Positions 47,191 to 57,983 of a stretch of DNA of 62,000 nt are shown piece after piece; the stretch's first letter is position 1, and each line of letters begins with the position of its first letter. Source of the DNA: Zygnema cylindricum (Eukaryota > Streptophyta > Zygnematophyceae > Zygnematales > Zygnemataceae). Both the position numbers and the translations under genes were made by a program. The notes under the pieces were generated by a model. That model was not told the DNA's origin and searched no databases. It was given only the letters and a program-made list of their open reading frames with translations. The stretch spans positions 1 through 62,000 of the forward strand of contig JBBHKE010000705.1 in the NCBI GenBank assembly GCA_037447655.1. Reading direction: 5' to 3'.

Positions 47191-48321
47191 GCTCACTTCT
47201 TTCTCTGAGGGGTCTCTTTCTCCTCCAGACTCTCGTCAAGAAGAAGCTCCCCATGGTCCTCGGAGGACTCGTCCTTGGTTTCTCTTGTCACTTTTGGGAC
47301 CACAAGTGCCTTTTTCTTCCCTCTCGAAGAACCCCCTCCACGGTTCTCTTGGAGCCTCAACTCAGACAGTTTGACACAATCCACGATAAAGTGTCCCAGC
47401 TTTTTGAAAAAATGATAAAGGTTCTTTGGGGGCATTTGTCCTCCAGACTGATCTCTCTCTATTGAATCGTTTCTTCGCATCCTTCCCTCATCGGTTACCT
47501 CCTCCAGCTAGAGCTTGGATGCTCTCCCCCCCTTTCCTAATCTCAATTGTGTACTCCTACACAAGTATCATCTGGACCAATGTGTTCCACTTCCATGAAG
47601 TGTCAGTCATTTCTTGTACTCGGTACACTATGTTTTCATACTCATCGGGTAACTTCAGGATGAGAGTGTTAACTTTCATCTTCATTGTACTTGTCCACCC
47701 GCCACTCTCCATCTCCTTATACAAACAAGAGAGATCATTACAATAGAGTAACATCTTTCTCCCTTTCTAAGTATAATTCCCCAACTTTTGTTCGGCCAAC
47801 TGGAGCTTTGAATAGTACCAACACTATAGATTTCCAGCAAAATCACCCACAACTCCTCGGTCTTGTAAATGTGAAGATGAAGGGTTGCCTAAGCCTGAGT
47901 GAGGTATCTTGGAATGAAGTTTTTAGCAGCCATGTTGATGTCTTCCCACGTTTGGGTGTCGTTCTCCGCGGTCTTCATGGTCGCCGCTCTGGGTGTCGTG
48001 GTAATAAGAGCGATTTGAGTAAGAGGCGTCTCCTTCTCCTTCCGTTTTTCGAACACACTTATGTCCCTATCATCTGCCTCCTCTGCTGCGGCAGAGGTTG
48101 CTGCAGCAAACCTTATTCCACCAAACCCTCCTCTGCTGCGGCAGAGGTTGCTGCAGCAAACCTTATTCCACCAAACCCTGGTGGAGTTCCCTAAGGTGGT
48201 TGTTTCACTAGTCCACTAACAATACCCCAGTATCATTTTTTCACAAAGCCCCCATCATCATGGCTTACGTATAGATGAACCCTGATCCATTGAAGGTGGG
48301 TACACTAGAGGGTGGGCCCAT
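47191..48321 (-). pseudogene. Copia gag region, heavily decayed
   Basis: The ATG at 48321-48319 (minus) lies inside the primer-binding site and begins MGPPS. Frame breaks follow quickly. A 50-bp tandem duplication (48081-48130, 48131-48180) shifts the frame. Later Gag words (LILKLPDEYENIVYRVQEM) match the intact gene at 59893. The zinc knuckle near 47420 has lost its first cysteines (YHFFKKLGHFIVDC). Confidence 0.75.
48081..48180. repeat. 50-bp tandem duplication in gag
   Basis: CTCTGCTGCGGCAGAGGTTG and the following 30 bases are repeated exactly at +50. As 50 is not a multiple of three, the copy shifts the gag frame. The unit contains the palindrome CTCTGCTGCGGCAGAG. Confidence 0.85.
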
Positions 48322-48325
48322 AACC
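48311..48325 (-). promoter_or_regulatory. Primer-binding site (initiator tRNA-Met anticodon-arm type)
   Basis: On the minus strand, GGTTATGGGCCCACC starts immediately after the LTR end (..TTCCA). GGTTATGGGCCC is the complement of the initiator tRNA-Met anticodon arm, as in Drosophila copia, which primes with a tRNA half-molecule (known). The ATG in the site is the gag start. Confidence 0.72.
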
Positions 48326-50416
48326 TGGAATTATGTGTCCTCCATTGGACTACAAAATTTAGGAAGCCTCTAGATAGCTTCTAACTAACTCACTTCAAGC
48401 CACAACCATTGGTGTCCCAGAGGGCAAACTGATAGTCTGACTGCACCCTTGTGCAGTTTGGACTCCTCTTAGTCTGTAACAAAAATAATCATTGAAAACG
48501 GCCAACTAGCCTATAAGTTATGAGTCGGCAAAAATGCCAATTTTATACAAAGCTCTCTTAGAGAGAGGTGACTACCTACCCGATTTTCCTAAGTCCTAAA
48601 TGAAACTCTGAGACCTCCATAAGTCCTCAGAGTGGACAGCTTCCAAGAAGCCTCTAGGATAATCCTGACCCCTTTGTGTTTAAGCAAAAATAACTGCCAC
48701 CCTGGCAGACAAAAACTCTGACCAACTTCACCCCTGTGAAGACAAGACTCCCCTGAGTCGATAGCAAAAAGAATCTCTGAATTTGCTCCCCTGAGCAGTA
48801 AGTTATGGAGGGTCAAAGTTGACCTTTTGTATAGAAGCTCTCTGGGAGAGAGGGTCCTATCTTCTAATTTTTCTAAGTCCTATCTCTCTCACAGACTCTA
48901 TCTACTGATGTACGGAACCAATCAGAATTGAGTTCCGTACGCAAAAGTACAGCTGCCGGTGTACTTTATGTACGGACATTGTACGACATGGCCAAAATGT
49001 CGACACATGTCAAATCCGGATTCGGTGCCATAATCTCCGGAGTTTCCACAATCCAACGGAATTTTGCCACGCGTCATCCGATGTGGCGATGGCCACAAAC
49101 CGCCGAAATCTTCCTCCGCGATCTCGGCGCTAATCCCGGCCGTCCGATTAAATTCGGCTTTAATCGTAGCCGTAATAAATACATGCGCGATATTTGTTTC
49201 ATTTACGAAACAAATGCGCGGTACTGATTTATGTCCGTACCGTAAGTCGTACATTACATATTACTGGATCTATGTATCCCGTAATTAATTCTAGTTAAAT
49301 GGTTTATCGCTTGTATACATATATATATAATTATCAAACTATATGCTATGTAACACTACCGCTAGATGAAACGGCTAAAGCTACCGGCTATATTGTGTCT
49401 GCCGGCCGGCAGGTACAAGGATCAAATCTTGCCGCCGGCACATACATTTTAATTAAATATATAAACCCTAATATAAAATTCCCGTAAACCTCCGGATAGC
49501 CAAGGTAGCCATGGCTCTAGCTTCCTCTCCAATTTCTCAGTGACTGCGACAAGTTTGAGAGTTGGAGAGAGAAGTTAGAGATAGACTGCCTCGACTTCTA
49601 TATTTCTTTTCAGACCTAGAAAATACTAATAAAACCATTACCCGATTTTCCTAAGTCCTAAACCCCTCTCACAACCCCTATCTTTTGAAGTACGAACTTA
49701 TCACATGATTGTAAAGTACAGAAAGGTACTACAACCGATGTCCTTTCTGTACTGCGTGTGTACGACAAGGCCACTGAGTGGACGCGTGTCACCTTTCAAC
49801 TTGTATATGTTCCTCATAATTCTTGCGACCAAATGTTACCCCTCCACGTGGTGCCACGTCATGCCACCTCCATAAACGCCAAAGCGACCGTTCCGCGATC
49901 CCGGCAGTGATGTATGCCGTCAGATTAAATCTGACATTAAATGTTAGCCGTAGATACAAATGTCCGATTCATTTGTTTCGTGTGAAATGATTTCGCACTG
50001 AAACTTTAACTAGTTCTATGTTTCTTTGATCACATATTTGTTAATTGGTTAAAAGACAATGTACAATTTTAAATATGTTTCAAACCTTATGTATCTAAAC
50101 GGACTTCTACGACACACTGGTTAGAGCTAACGGCTACGCGGTGCTCTACAGGTCGGAGGTTCGAGTCTTGCTGGACTCAACCTTTTGTTAAGAGTTACAT
50201 AAGTCACTCTTTAGTCTTGCCTGTGGAACTAAGGCAGGTATGGCTCAACCACCCTATCTATCTTTAGTGACTACAACAAGTATGGTGGCTCGAGAGAGGA
50301 ACAAGTATGGTGGCTTGAGAGAGGAGGTGGAGGCAAGCTGTCCGCCCTTTTCTTTTCCTTTTTATACTGACATATTTAGACCTAGGAAATACCATATAAA
50401 TCTAATAATTTCAACA
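48326..50416 (-). mobile_element. 5' LTR of full-domain copia element, split by a nested LTR
   Basis: On the minus strand the LTR starts TGTTGAAATT at 50416 and ends before the primer site at 48326. A foreign LTR occupies 48601-49637. Without it and the associated duplication the LTR is about 1,029 bp, close to the 995-bp 3' LTR. AAAGG at 50417-50421 matches the far flank at 42930-42934, so the whole element spans 42935-50416. An antisense tRNA-like block lies at 50101-50180. Confidence 0.83.
48601..49637 (-). mobile_element. Nested solo LTR with a 24-25-bp flanking duplication
   Basis: On the minus strand it starts TGGTTTTATTAGTATTTTCTA at 49637 and ends GAGTTTCA at 48601. The 24-bp host sequence starting TACCCGATTTTCCTAAGTCC is present on both sides (48577-48600 and 49639-49662). 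A tRNA-like block lies at 49346-49440 and GTAC sites at about 48910-48990. Confidence 0.75.
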
Positions 50417-50421
50417 AAAGG

Positions 50422-52080
50422 TACGGAACTATACTAAACGGTATGACCCTCAGTAAACAACCCCACTATTTGGCTAATAGAAGGTCACCCTTAAAATTCT
50501 ATCTATATAGTGTCAACACGCTCAGATATGCTGACGTGTCATAACCTGAAACAAAAAACAAGATCAAGACTACGTAAGCGACAACTACATCGTGAATTGT
50601 TATAAGCGTATTGAACGCTAATTCGGGTACCCTTTTTTTTCAAATTCTCAAATAGAATTATCCATAATATTTAAATAATACCCTAATTCCTAATTAGAGT
50701 AAACAATTTCTTTGAAAATTTCCAAATTCCAAATTAGCATTAATAACGGTAATTATTCCTATACGCTAAAAAAACTTTTGTCCTAACAATGATTCAAGGT
50801 GTACAGTACAGTTGCAAGACATTGTACTTTTGCTTTATGACGCGTGTGATCGGCATAGGTGTCATGTACTAACGACAAATCTATGTTGGCACTAACGACA
50901 AATCTATGTTGGCACTAACGACAAATCTATGTTGGCACTAACGACAAATATACTGTTACAGAAGTACATATCCCTCAAAAGGTTTTTTACGTACATCATT
51001 ACCCGCTCTATCAATCGGAAAAAAAAACAAAATAGAGTTGTTTATCCGTACATAGTTCCAAATCGCGTTTGCGGGAAAACCGGAAAAGTGAAATGCGTAG
51101 ATGTTTATAAAAACATTGAAATGTTTGTGGTGTATTTATTTTTTATAAAATTCCACTACAGCGTCCATGAACAATTATCTGAGATGTAAAACCTCTGTGA
51201 AATGACTCTCCCTTTTTTAAAATACGCCGAAAATATTTGTTTTGACCATCTGAGATTGTTCCACGTGGCTCCTCACTTTACAGGTTTCATTTGTACAGAT
51301 TCCATAACGACGTTTCACTGGTTGTTCAGTTGGACCTAGAAACGTACGGTTTTGAAAACTTTGTCAAATTGATTTGTAAGTTCGTTGTCGCATAAGACTT
51401 GATAGAATGAAGTATAAATGGATATTAAGTCTTTCCAAATTACAGTTATGTGTGTTAATTAGCGTTAATGTTTGTTGGCTTTGGGTATTTCACCCAAAGT
51501 AATGTTAATGACACTATACTACAGTCCAGTAGATGTCACTTTACCCTAATTGCGATTAGTAAAAGTACAGTATTCATACTACTGGCCTGTCGAAGGAAAA
51601 AAAGGGGCGACCCAAACTCGATTGACGGATCGCCGTGAACTGTTAAAGAGCAGAAAACCGTCAGATTTTGACACCTGTCAAAATCTCCAATCAATTATGG
51701 ATGTGCTCCTTGTGTAGTTATTAGTGGCGTACACATTACACTGGATGGCGGATGGACTTCGAGCGTAGCTTTCCTTTGAGGCATTTTACCAGCACGATGT
51801 AGAGATAGGACAACATGGCATGATCGCGCTCATTGTACGGATTGGAGGCCACCAAGCCCCATGGGATGACCCGGTTCAATGTTTTTGACCACAGATTGTG
51901 ACGTGACCTAAAGTAACAAAACTATTAAAATTTGTAAAAAAAAATAAAGAATCGGAAACTCATTTTTGTGACAAGGTTTTCCGCGTCTCAAAAGTTTTCT
52001 TGGATCAACTTCCAAATCTAGATATATAAGGGTGGCGTTCCATCAGGAAATTTTGTAATCCTACGGCCAACATTACAGTA
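50422..52080. other. Non-coding spacer with small repeats
   Basis: A family A-like inverted-repeat remnant lies at about 50588-50807 (ATCGTGAATTGTTATAAGCG and its inverse-like AACAATGATTCAAGGTGT). A 23-bp tandem lies at 50868-50950. Nothing coding is recognised. Confidence 0.45.
50868..50950. repeat. 23-bp tandem repeat, ~3.6 copies
   Basis: ACTAACGACAAATCTATGTT plus GGC repeats at 50868, 50891, 50914 and 50937, nearly perfect. Confidence 0.85.
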
Positions 52081-53055
52081 TGCTACACCGCCAATCGTTA
52101 TTAGCATTGTGTACACTATTTCCGTCCCGTTATTTTTTGAAATTATTCTCCATTAGCGTAGTTCATTCTATTTTTTTCTATACTCTATTTTGGGTTAATT
52201 TTCAGGTACCGTACAAAAGGAAAGTACGTCATCCTTTGATTAGTGTGGTGTATGGATATTGTCAGACCGTACATAATTGTACATTTTTAAGTAAAAAGGT
52301 ACAATTTATTATGTTTAATAGCCGCGGACGCATGAGAATGTGCGGTCTTAGAAGGGGTTCAATCCGGGACCTAAAAAAATACGTTCGCACTTATTAGACC
52401 AACAACCGTATTGTCAAAGTGTGAACGACAAACAAATTCGTGTGTGGAAAATCATTTTTTCAGTAAATGAACGGAAATGTCGCGGCGGTGTATAACTGTA
52501 ACCTACATATATACAGTTTCAACACCGAGTAGGTTCTTTGTAAGCACCTGTACTTACTATTGATGCTATTTTATGGTTATGGTCCATTTAGCGTAAAAGT
52601 ATATTGTATTAAGGTGAAGATGGTCCCATTTAGTATAAATGTACATTGTAATATGGTGTCGAACATAAAATAAAATAAACGTTTACGTTAATACGGTGTT
52701 GAATGTCAAAAAATACTAAATTAAAGTTGAAATATGTATTTTTTAGAATAAAACAACATCATTTGGCGTTGGTGATATTTGGGGATGGGAAACGCCAAAT
52801 GCGGACAGTCCATAAAAAAATAATCAGTTTTTGACCAATCACAACCAACGGTTTTTTGGTGGGATATGTACGGCCTTTTTTCGACAAAAATTACATTTTC
52901 ATCACCGCAAAGCAGACGAACCGACCGCTGTTGTTTTTGAAAACTTAGTTTCGTGCGTACGGAGCGTTTCGTGCGTACGCGATGTTTCGTGCGTACGCAT
53001 TTACGCGATATATTGTGGAGGTTCGAAAGAATTTATGGATTGGGGAATTAAATGT
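52081..53055. other. Non-coding spacer with MITE end and short tandems
   Basis: CTACACCGCCAATCGTTATT at 52084 resembles a family A/B terminus. A ~46-bp unit (TGGTCC.ATTTAG.(G/A)TAAA.GTA.ATTGTA) occurs twice at about 52575-52665. An 18-bp unit, GTTTCGTGCGTACG plus four bases, occurs three times at 52948-53000. Confidence 0.5.
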
Positions 53056-53117
53056 CTCTCACCTTCCTCCAGCTCCGTTTCCCCCTCCCTGCTCATTTTT
53101 CCTCTCTCTTTATCATA

Positions 53118-53210
53118 TGCCACGTGTGACGAAGATCTTGGTCGAGAACCATTCGGGCGGGACAGCTGTCATCTTGTGGGCCAACACAGCGGAAGTAGGA
53201 CCTGGATGGA
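53118..53210 (+). other. Possible short coding fragment, unrecognised
   Basis: A mixed-composition block after a pyrimidine tract reads MPRVTKILVENHSGGTAVIL then WANTAEVGPGW before running into a GAGAGG microsatellite. It is less repetitive than its surroundings and could be an exon, but no clear splice donor or family is seen. Confidence 0.2.
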
Positions 53211-53880
53211 GATGGAGAGGGAGAGGGAGAGGGAGAGGGAGAGGGAGAAGGAGAAGGAGAAGGAGAGCGAGAGGGAGAGCGAGAGGGAGGAGAGGAGGGA
53301 AGGGAAGGATTTTTAGTTTAGCCAGTGTAACGGATATGTAGATTATACCTGCTGTCAAATATTTTAACTCTCCCTCTCTCTCTCTCTCCATCGCTCACTC
53401 TCTCTCTCTCTCCCCCCAACTCCCTCTCTCACTCCCTCTCGCTCTTTCTTTCTCCCATTCTCCCCCTCTCCTCTTTTATTGCCAAGCCACTATTACTTCC
53501 ACAACTCTTTCCCTGACTTTCTCTCTCCCTGCCTCTCAGCTTACCCGTCTTTCTATTCCCTTCACTGACATTGAATCTCTCTCTCCCCCCCTTCTCTCTC
53601 TATCTTCTGTTCTCCCCTTCTTTCTCTCTCCACCCCTTCCTTTCTTTTCCTCTTTTCAGGTCTCTTATTTATCCGCGTGGATATCTTTTCCCATCCTCCC
53701 TCACTTCCCTCTCGCCCTCTCTCCCTTTCTCCTTCCCACCCTCCCTCTCTCACTCCCTCTCTCCATCTTTCTCCCTATATTCTTATATATTTCACTCCTT
53801 CCCACACTGAAAGTGTCTATCGCACCCGTCCCAATGTGTCTACCTTCGCCCCCCTCCCTATCCCCCACCCTTCAAATGCC
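53205..53880. repeat. GAGAGG microsatellite followed by TC-rich tract
   Basis: (GAGAGG)n/(GAGAAG)n at 53205-53300, then CTCTCC-type pyrimidine DNA to about 53880. Open frames are repeat products. Confidence 0.75.
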
Positions 53881-54925
53881 GCCCTTTCGCCTTTAATATA
53901 TTCCATTCACTTTTCGTGGATCTCTCTAATTTATTTATACTTAGCAGTTTTTTTATAACCTTTTGTTATATTTTGTTTGTCTTGCCGTCATTCGAATTAT
54001 GTTGGTTGTGGTCACTAAATTTTCACCAATTCCCTTTTTTTTGTTTGTCTTTTTTGCAGTTGTGACAAATGCAATATTCCTCTACAAATGGAGATAACGG
54101 ACATACTATTGAAGTATAAAAAGAATCAGTTTTGAACGATAGGGGGAAAGTGAGGGCGGATAGGAAAGAGGGAAGGCGAGGAAAGGAAGAGAGTAGAGGT
54201 GAGGGAAGAGAGGGAGGAAAGAAAAAAATAGAGATTTTAGAAAAGGTATGGTAAGGGTAGCTTTGATGTTATTCAATTGAATTTTTTTTTACACAAACAA
54301 AAAAAATAAATTAAATATTGAGAAATGTAGGTTGAATAAAAAGTCGTGTTTTCTTGGAGTTGTACATTCGGTGCTTATCCTACATAGGATTTCGTTTGAT
54401 CAGTTTTAAATATTTTATATTTAGGGTTCCAACTTTTGTAAAACTTTTATGTGCCCGATGAAAGCAATACAAACAAAGGAATCTGTTGTTTATGGTTTTA
54501 ATTATAATTATCCATATTTCTGTTTATGTTTATCATTTGTGTTTTTTGATTTTTGTATCTTATATATTAGTTTGCTCTACGTTTGTAAAATGTGTTTTTT
54601 CTTGTTAAAAAGTTTTGATCCGAGGTTATTCTGATAACGAAATAAATAAAATAAAATACATTTCAGAACCGAAAATGAAATAGGGAAATACAAGAAACAA
54701 AAATTAATTCCGATTGTTGTTTGCGATTACGGTGGACCAAGCTTAAGAGACGAAGTGTATAAGTTTTTTACTATTAACGAAGAAAAAAATTAACCTGGGA
54801 TGACATTTTATTTGTTCGGTCAAAAATTCACGTTATGCTCGTGACACAGAAGTAATTTATGTGGTATCACTTTTAATGCAACTATGTATACCTTCAATCT
54901 ATAATAGAGTCAAAGTTCTATCTTT
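53881..54925. other. AT-rich spacer, nothing recognised
   Basis: AT-rich DNA with a short purine block (54140-54240). No gene or repeat family is recognised. Confidence 0.45.
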
Positions 54926-55250
54926 TAGCCACGATATATTTTCATCGCTGAATGTTAGAATTTTGTTTACCATCAAAATTACCATTCAGCGACGAGACGT
55001 TCTCGTCGCTGGATTATCGTGTCGATTTTCTACACCTCAGCGACGACACATTGTGGTTGCTAAAAATGTGTTAAGCCGAGACTGACATAATAATGGATTG
55101 TTTTTTTGCCGTCCGAAGAATTTCACATGTAACCAACGAAGTCCTAAACACGTTGCAAACATCTGTACCGTATTTTTGCACTTCAGCGATGAGACTGTGT
55201 TGTCGCTACAACTGTTTGAATGCCAAAAAAGAGGTAGGAATGGACTGTAT
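54926..55250. repeat. Left subterminal ATTCAGCGACGA repeat block
   Basis: Direct and inverted copies of TTCAGCGACGA/TCGTCGCTGAA lie at about 54945, 54983-55012, 55037 and 55184. They match those on the far side of the transposase gene (57560-57780), suggesting subterminal binding sites of one DNA transposon. Confidence 0.55.
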
Positions 55251-55685
55251 TGATCGCCATCTCGGGAATATAACTTGTTATCGACGAAGCCGTAAACACA
55301 TTGAATACATGTGTAACAACTAATGTCATCAATTTCTTTTTCCATACATCATTGTCAGTAACAAACTTCAAAACGACAAACAATGAATGACAAGATTATA
55401 TCCAAAACATAAAGGGTACAATTTATTCGACAAAGTTTGACAAACGTTAAGTCATCGAAGTCTTTCTCCATACATTATCAACAGCCTCAAACTTCAAAAT
55501 GGAACACCGATAAGGATACGATTATATTGAAATCATCAATGATACATTTTTCCCAACATTATTTGATAAACGCTAAATACCATTACCACACAAACCATCC
55601 AAAACTACTAATAAAAAGCTATAGCAAAACAACACTAAACACTAGTTTTATAATTTTATGATAAAGCTTGTTCTCTCTTCACACA

Positions 55686-57490
55686 CTACACCACTTCTCT
55701 ATGAAATGACTCAAAATCTTCTGTGTCCCATTGAGCGTCCGTGTCATCGGGAACCTCATCCTCCCGAGTGTCGGCATCTTGAATGCCTCGGACAAAATCT
55801 CGTGCCACTATAGAGGGAATTGGCACCTCATCGCCTTCGAAATGGCACCGCCATTTCATTATGATAATTTGTAAATCCTGCGTGAGCATGCTCTCCTCCC
55901 ATTTCCCGTCCTTTAATGACAATCCGCACTGAATCATAGCTTTGCGTGCGTAACCCATCCCATTCTTATCCTTCATTGCGTTCACTTCGCGAATTGAATC
56001 GCGAGCCAGCGTAAGGAAAAAGCCTTCCCGGGCCCGAGTAGCTTCCCGGACCAACCCTTGCCACTCGGATGGGACCACGCATGCTTCTCGATCCCGTTCA
56101 TTTTCCAATCCTCCCATTTCCGCGACCATACCTCCTTAATTTTGGAAATGACGAAGGAGTCGGCGGGTTGCACGAGGTGAGTCGCACAAGGAGGGAAGAC
56201 GTGTAGAATAGTCCTCTTGGCGAGTAAGACTCGGTTTAACTCCTCGGAATTGTTGTGACCGCCACAATTATCGAGGAATATTATTTTTTCACAACCATCG
56301 CGGTCTCCTTGATAAGACCTCGGCTCTTCTATCCATTGCGGGAATACAGTTTTATCATTCCATCCTTTGGGGCCGGTTCGGTAACAAACTCCTACAAAAA
56401 AAAAAACAAAGGATAGGGAGAAGGGGTGAATTACGTTAGGGGGATTTAATGAAAAAGGGAGGGAAGAGGGAGAAATATTAAATGACGAGGTAAAGGAGGA
56501 GGAGGGAGAAATAAGAACCAATAACAAAGGGCAAAACATATATTCATATAGAGTATTTGCGTAAAGATTGGTGATTTATATGGGAGATGAACATAAATCG
56601 AAGGATTTAAAATTTAATGAGACTTACCCGGTACATCGTCGGGAAGGCCCTTTATCGGGTAATTACGAGCGCGGTTGGTTAATATCAACATTGGAGCCTC
56701 TATTCGAGCGTTCACCCCCCCCCGTGAGTCGTACCATCAATGTCATGGACTCTCCGCCACCCGCAACGTCCGCGTATCTAACAACCTCGTCGCCGCGAAA
56801 GCCTAAAGTCTTTTTGTTGTCCATATTTACAATCAAATGCGTCTCGTCCATGATCTCCACCTAATCCTCGTTAAAGAGACCTATAATCCACCAAAAAAAT
56901 AGAGAAACGCAATAAAAAACAAAACACAAGTAAGTTCAACGAAATTGGAAACAAAATACAAAACTTAATATGTCAAGAGGCAATAAATAGAATGGAAATA
57001 TGAAGCATACCCTATTGGAATCCCCTTTTTAGTACGCCCATGTGATATGCCACGGATCTTTCAATGTACTCCTCCTTCTCCGGACTTAGTTGTAGTTTCC
57101 CCTTTTGAGCTCGGGCGACGATGCTATTCTTCTCAAAAAAGCGTTGAATCCAACGCCGACTGATTTTTGGCTTTATCTCTTCACAATTCTCGTCGGAAAA
57201 TTCAGGTGCACCCTCTTTCTTCATTTCGGCGATGATGTGATTTGCCATTTTTCCCACAATGATAGTAGACATTTTCAAACCCGCCTTCTGGAATCGGAAA
57301 AATTCGTCCACTAGTTCCTCGTGAACCTTGACAACCCATGGTAACTCTTTCCTTCCCCTTCCCGGTAACGCCTTCGTTACTGCCACACTCCTCTTTCCAA
57401 ATCCCGCGGAAGATAAGGTGAGAGTAGTCTCCCTTATCCCTTTGAGTAGCGCCACCCATTCTACCCACCACCGTATCGCTTTCTGGTACT
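55686..57490 (-). pseudogene. Pogo/CENP-B-type DDE transposase, broken
   Basis: Minus-strand exons 57490-57011, 56880-56628 and 56391-55686 join through GT-AG introns of 130 and 236 bp. Exon 1 encodes the CENP-B-like helix-turn-helix region (GRGRKELPWVVKVHEELVDE, then WIQRFFEKNSIVARAQKGKL and EEYIERSVAYHMGVLKRGF). Exon 2 holds the first catalytic Asp in IMDETHLIVNMDN. Exon 3 holds the second in FLDNCGGHNN and the third in HLVQPADSFVISKIK. This pattern matches pogo-type transposases common in oomycetes and other protists. Breaks: TAG at 57014-57012 and 56863-56861, a probable extra C in the C9 run 56715-56723, and a probable missing A in the A5 run 56017-56021. The first exon may continue upstream. 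Confidence 0.8.
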
Positions 57491-57559
57491 CTGCGATTGG
57501 ATTAATGAAGCAAAAAAAAAATTAGTGACTGAATTCCTATGAAGAGGTGTAACTCATTT

Positions 57560-57790
57560 AGTCTCGTCTTCGCTGAATTAGCGACGACAGGTTGTCATCG
57601 CGTAATTCAGCGACGACAATCTATCGTCGCTGAATTAGGCGACGACAACCTGTCGTCGCTAATTCAACGACGACCATCTACTGTGGTTGAATGGCATAAA
57701 ACACGACTACCCTAAGATTCATGGTTCACCGACGACTGGAATTCGTCGCTGCTTACAGATGAACCTCTGTCATCGATATATTGAAGTTGC
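57560..57790. repeat. Right subterminal GCGACGA repeat block
   Basis: At least six direct or inverted copies of GCGACGAC / GTCGTCGC occur, e.g. AATTCAGCGACGACAATCTA followed by TCGTCGCTGAATTAGGCGAC. Palindromic pairs could fold into hairpins. The block mirrors 54926-55250 across the transposase. Confidence 0.6.
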
Positions 57791-57983
57791 CCGACTAATT
57801 ACAAAAAAAAAAAAACATTGTGAGTATGTGGGTTAGCGACGACAAGAGAAGAGAGAAAATAAATCCTAATTAATTAGCAAGTAACACACATACAGATTAT
57901 TGCAATTTTTTTTTAGACAACTCCCGAGTGAGCATCGCTATTTGTTTTTGATGGGCGGCCAATTGGTCAGTGAGTGCCTCAAT

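Noticed and set aside
50868-50950. CRISPR-like array
   Set aside because: The 23-bp units are directly adjacent without spacers and the genome is eukaryotic. It is a minisatellite.
54926-57790. CACTA (EnSpm) transposon on the basis of GCGACGA subterminal repeats
   Set aside because: The encoded transposase is CENP-B/pogo-type with DDE_1 motifs, and no CACTA terminus was identified.
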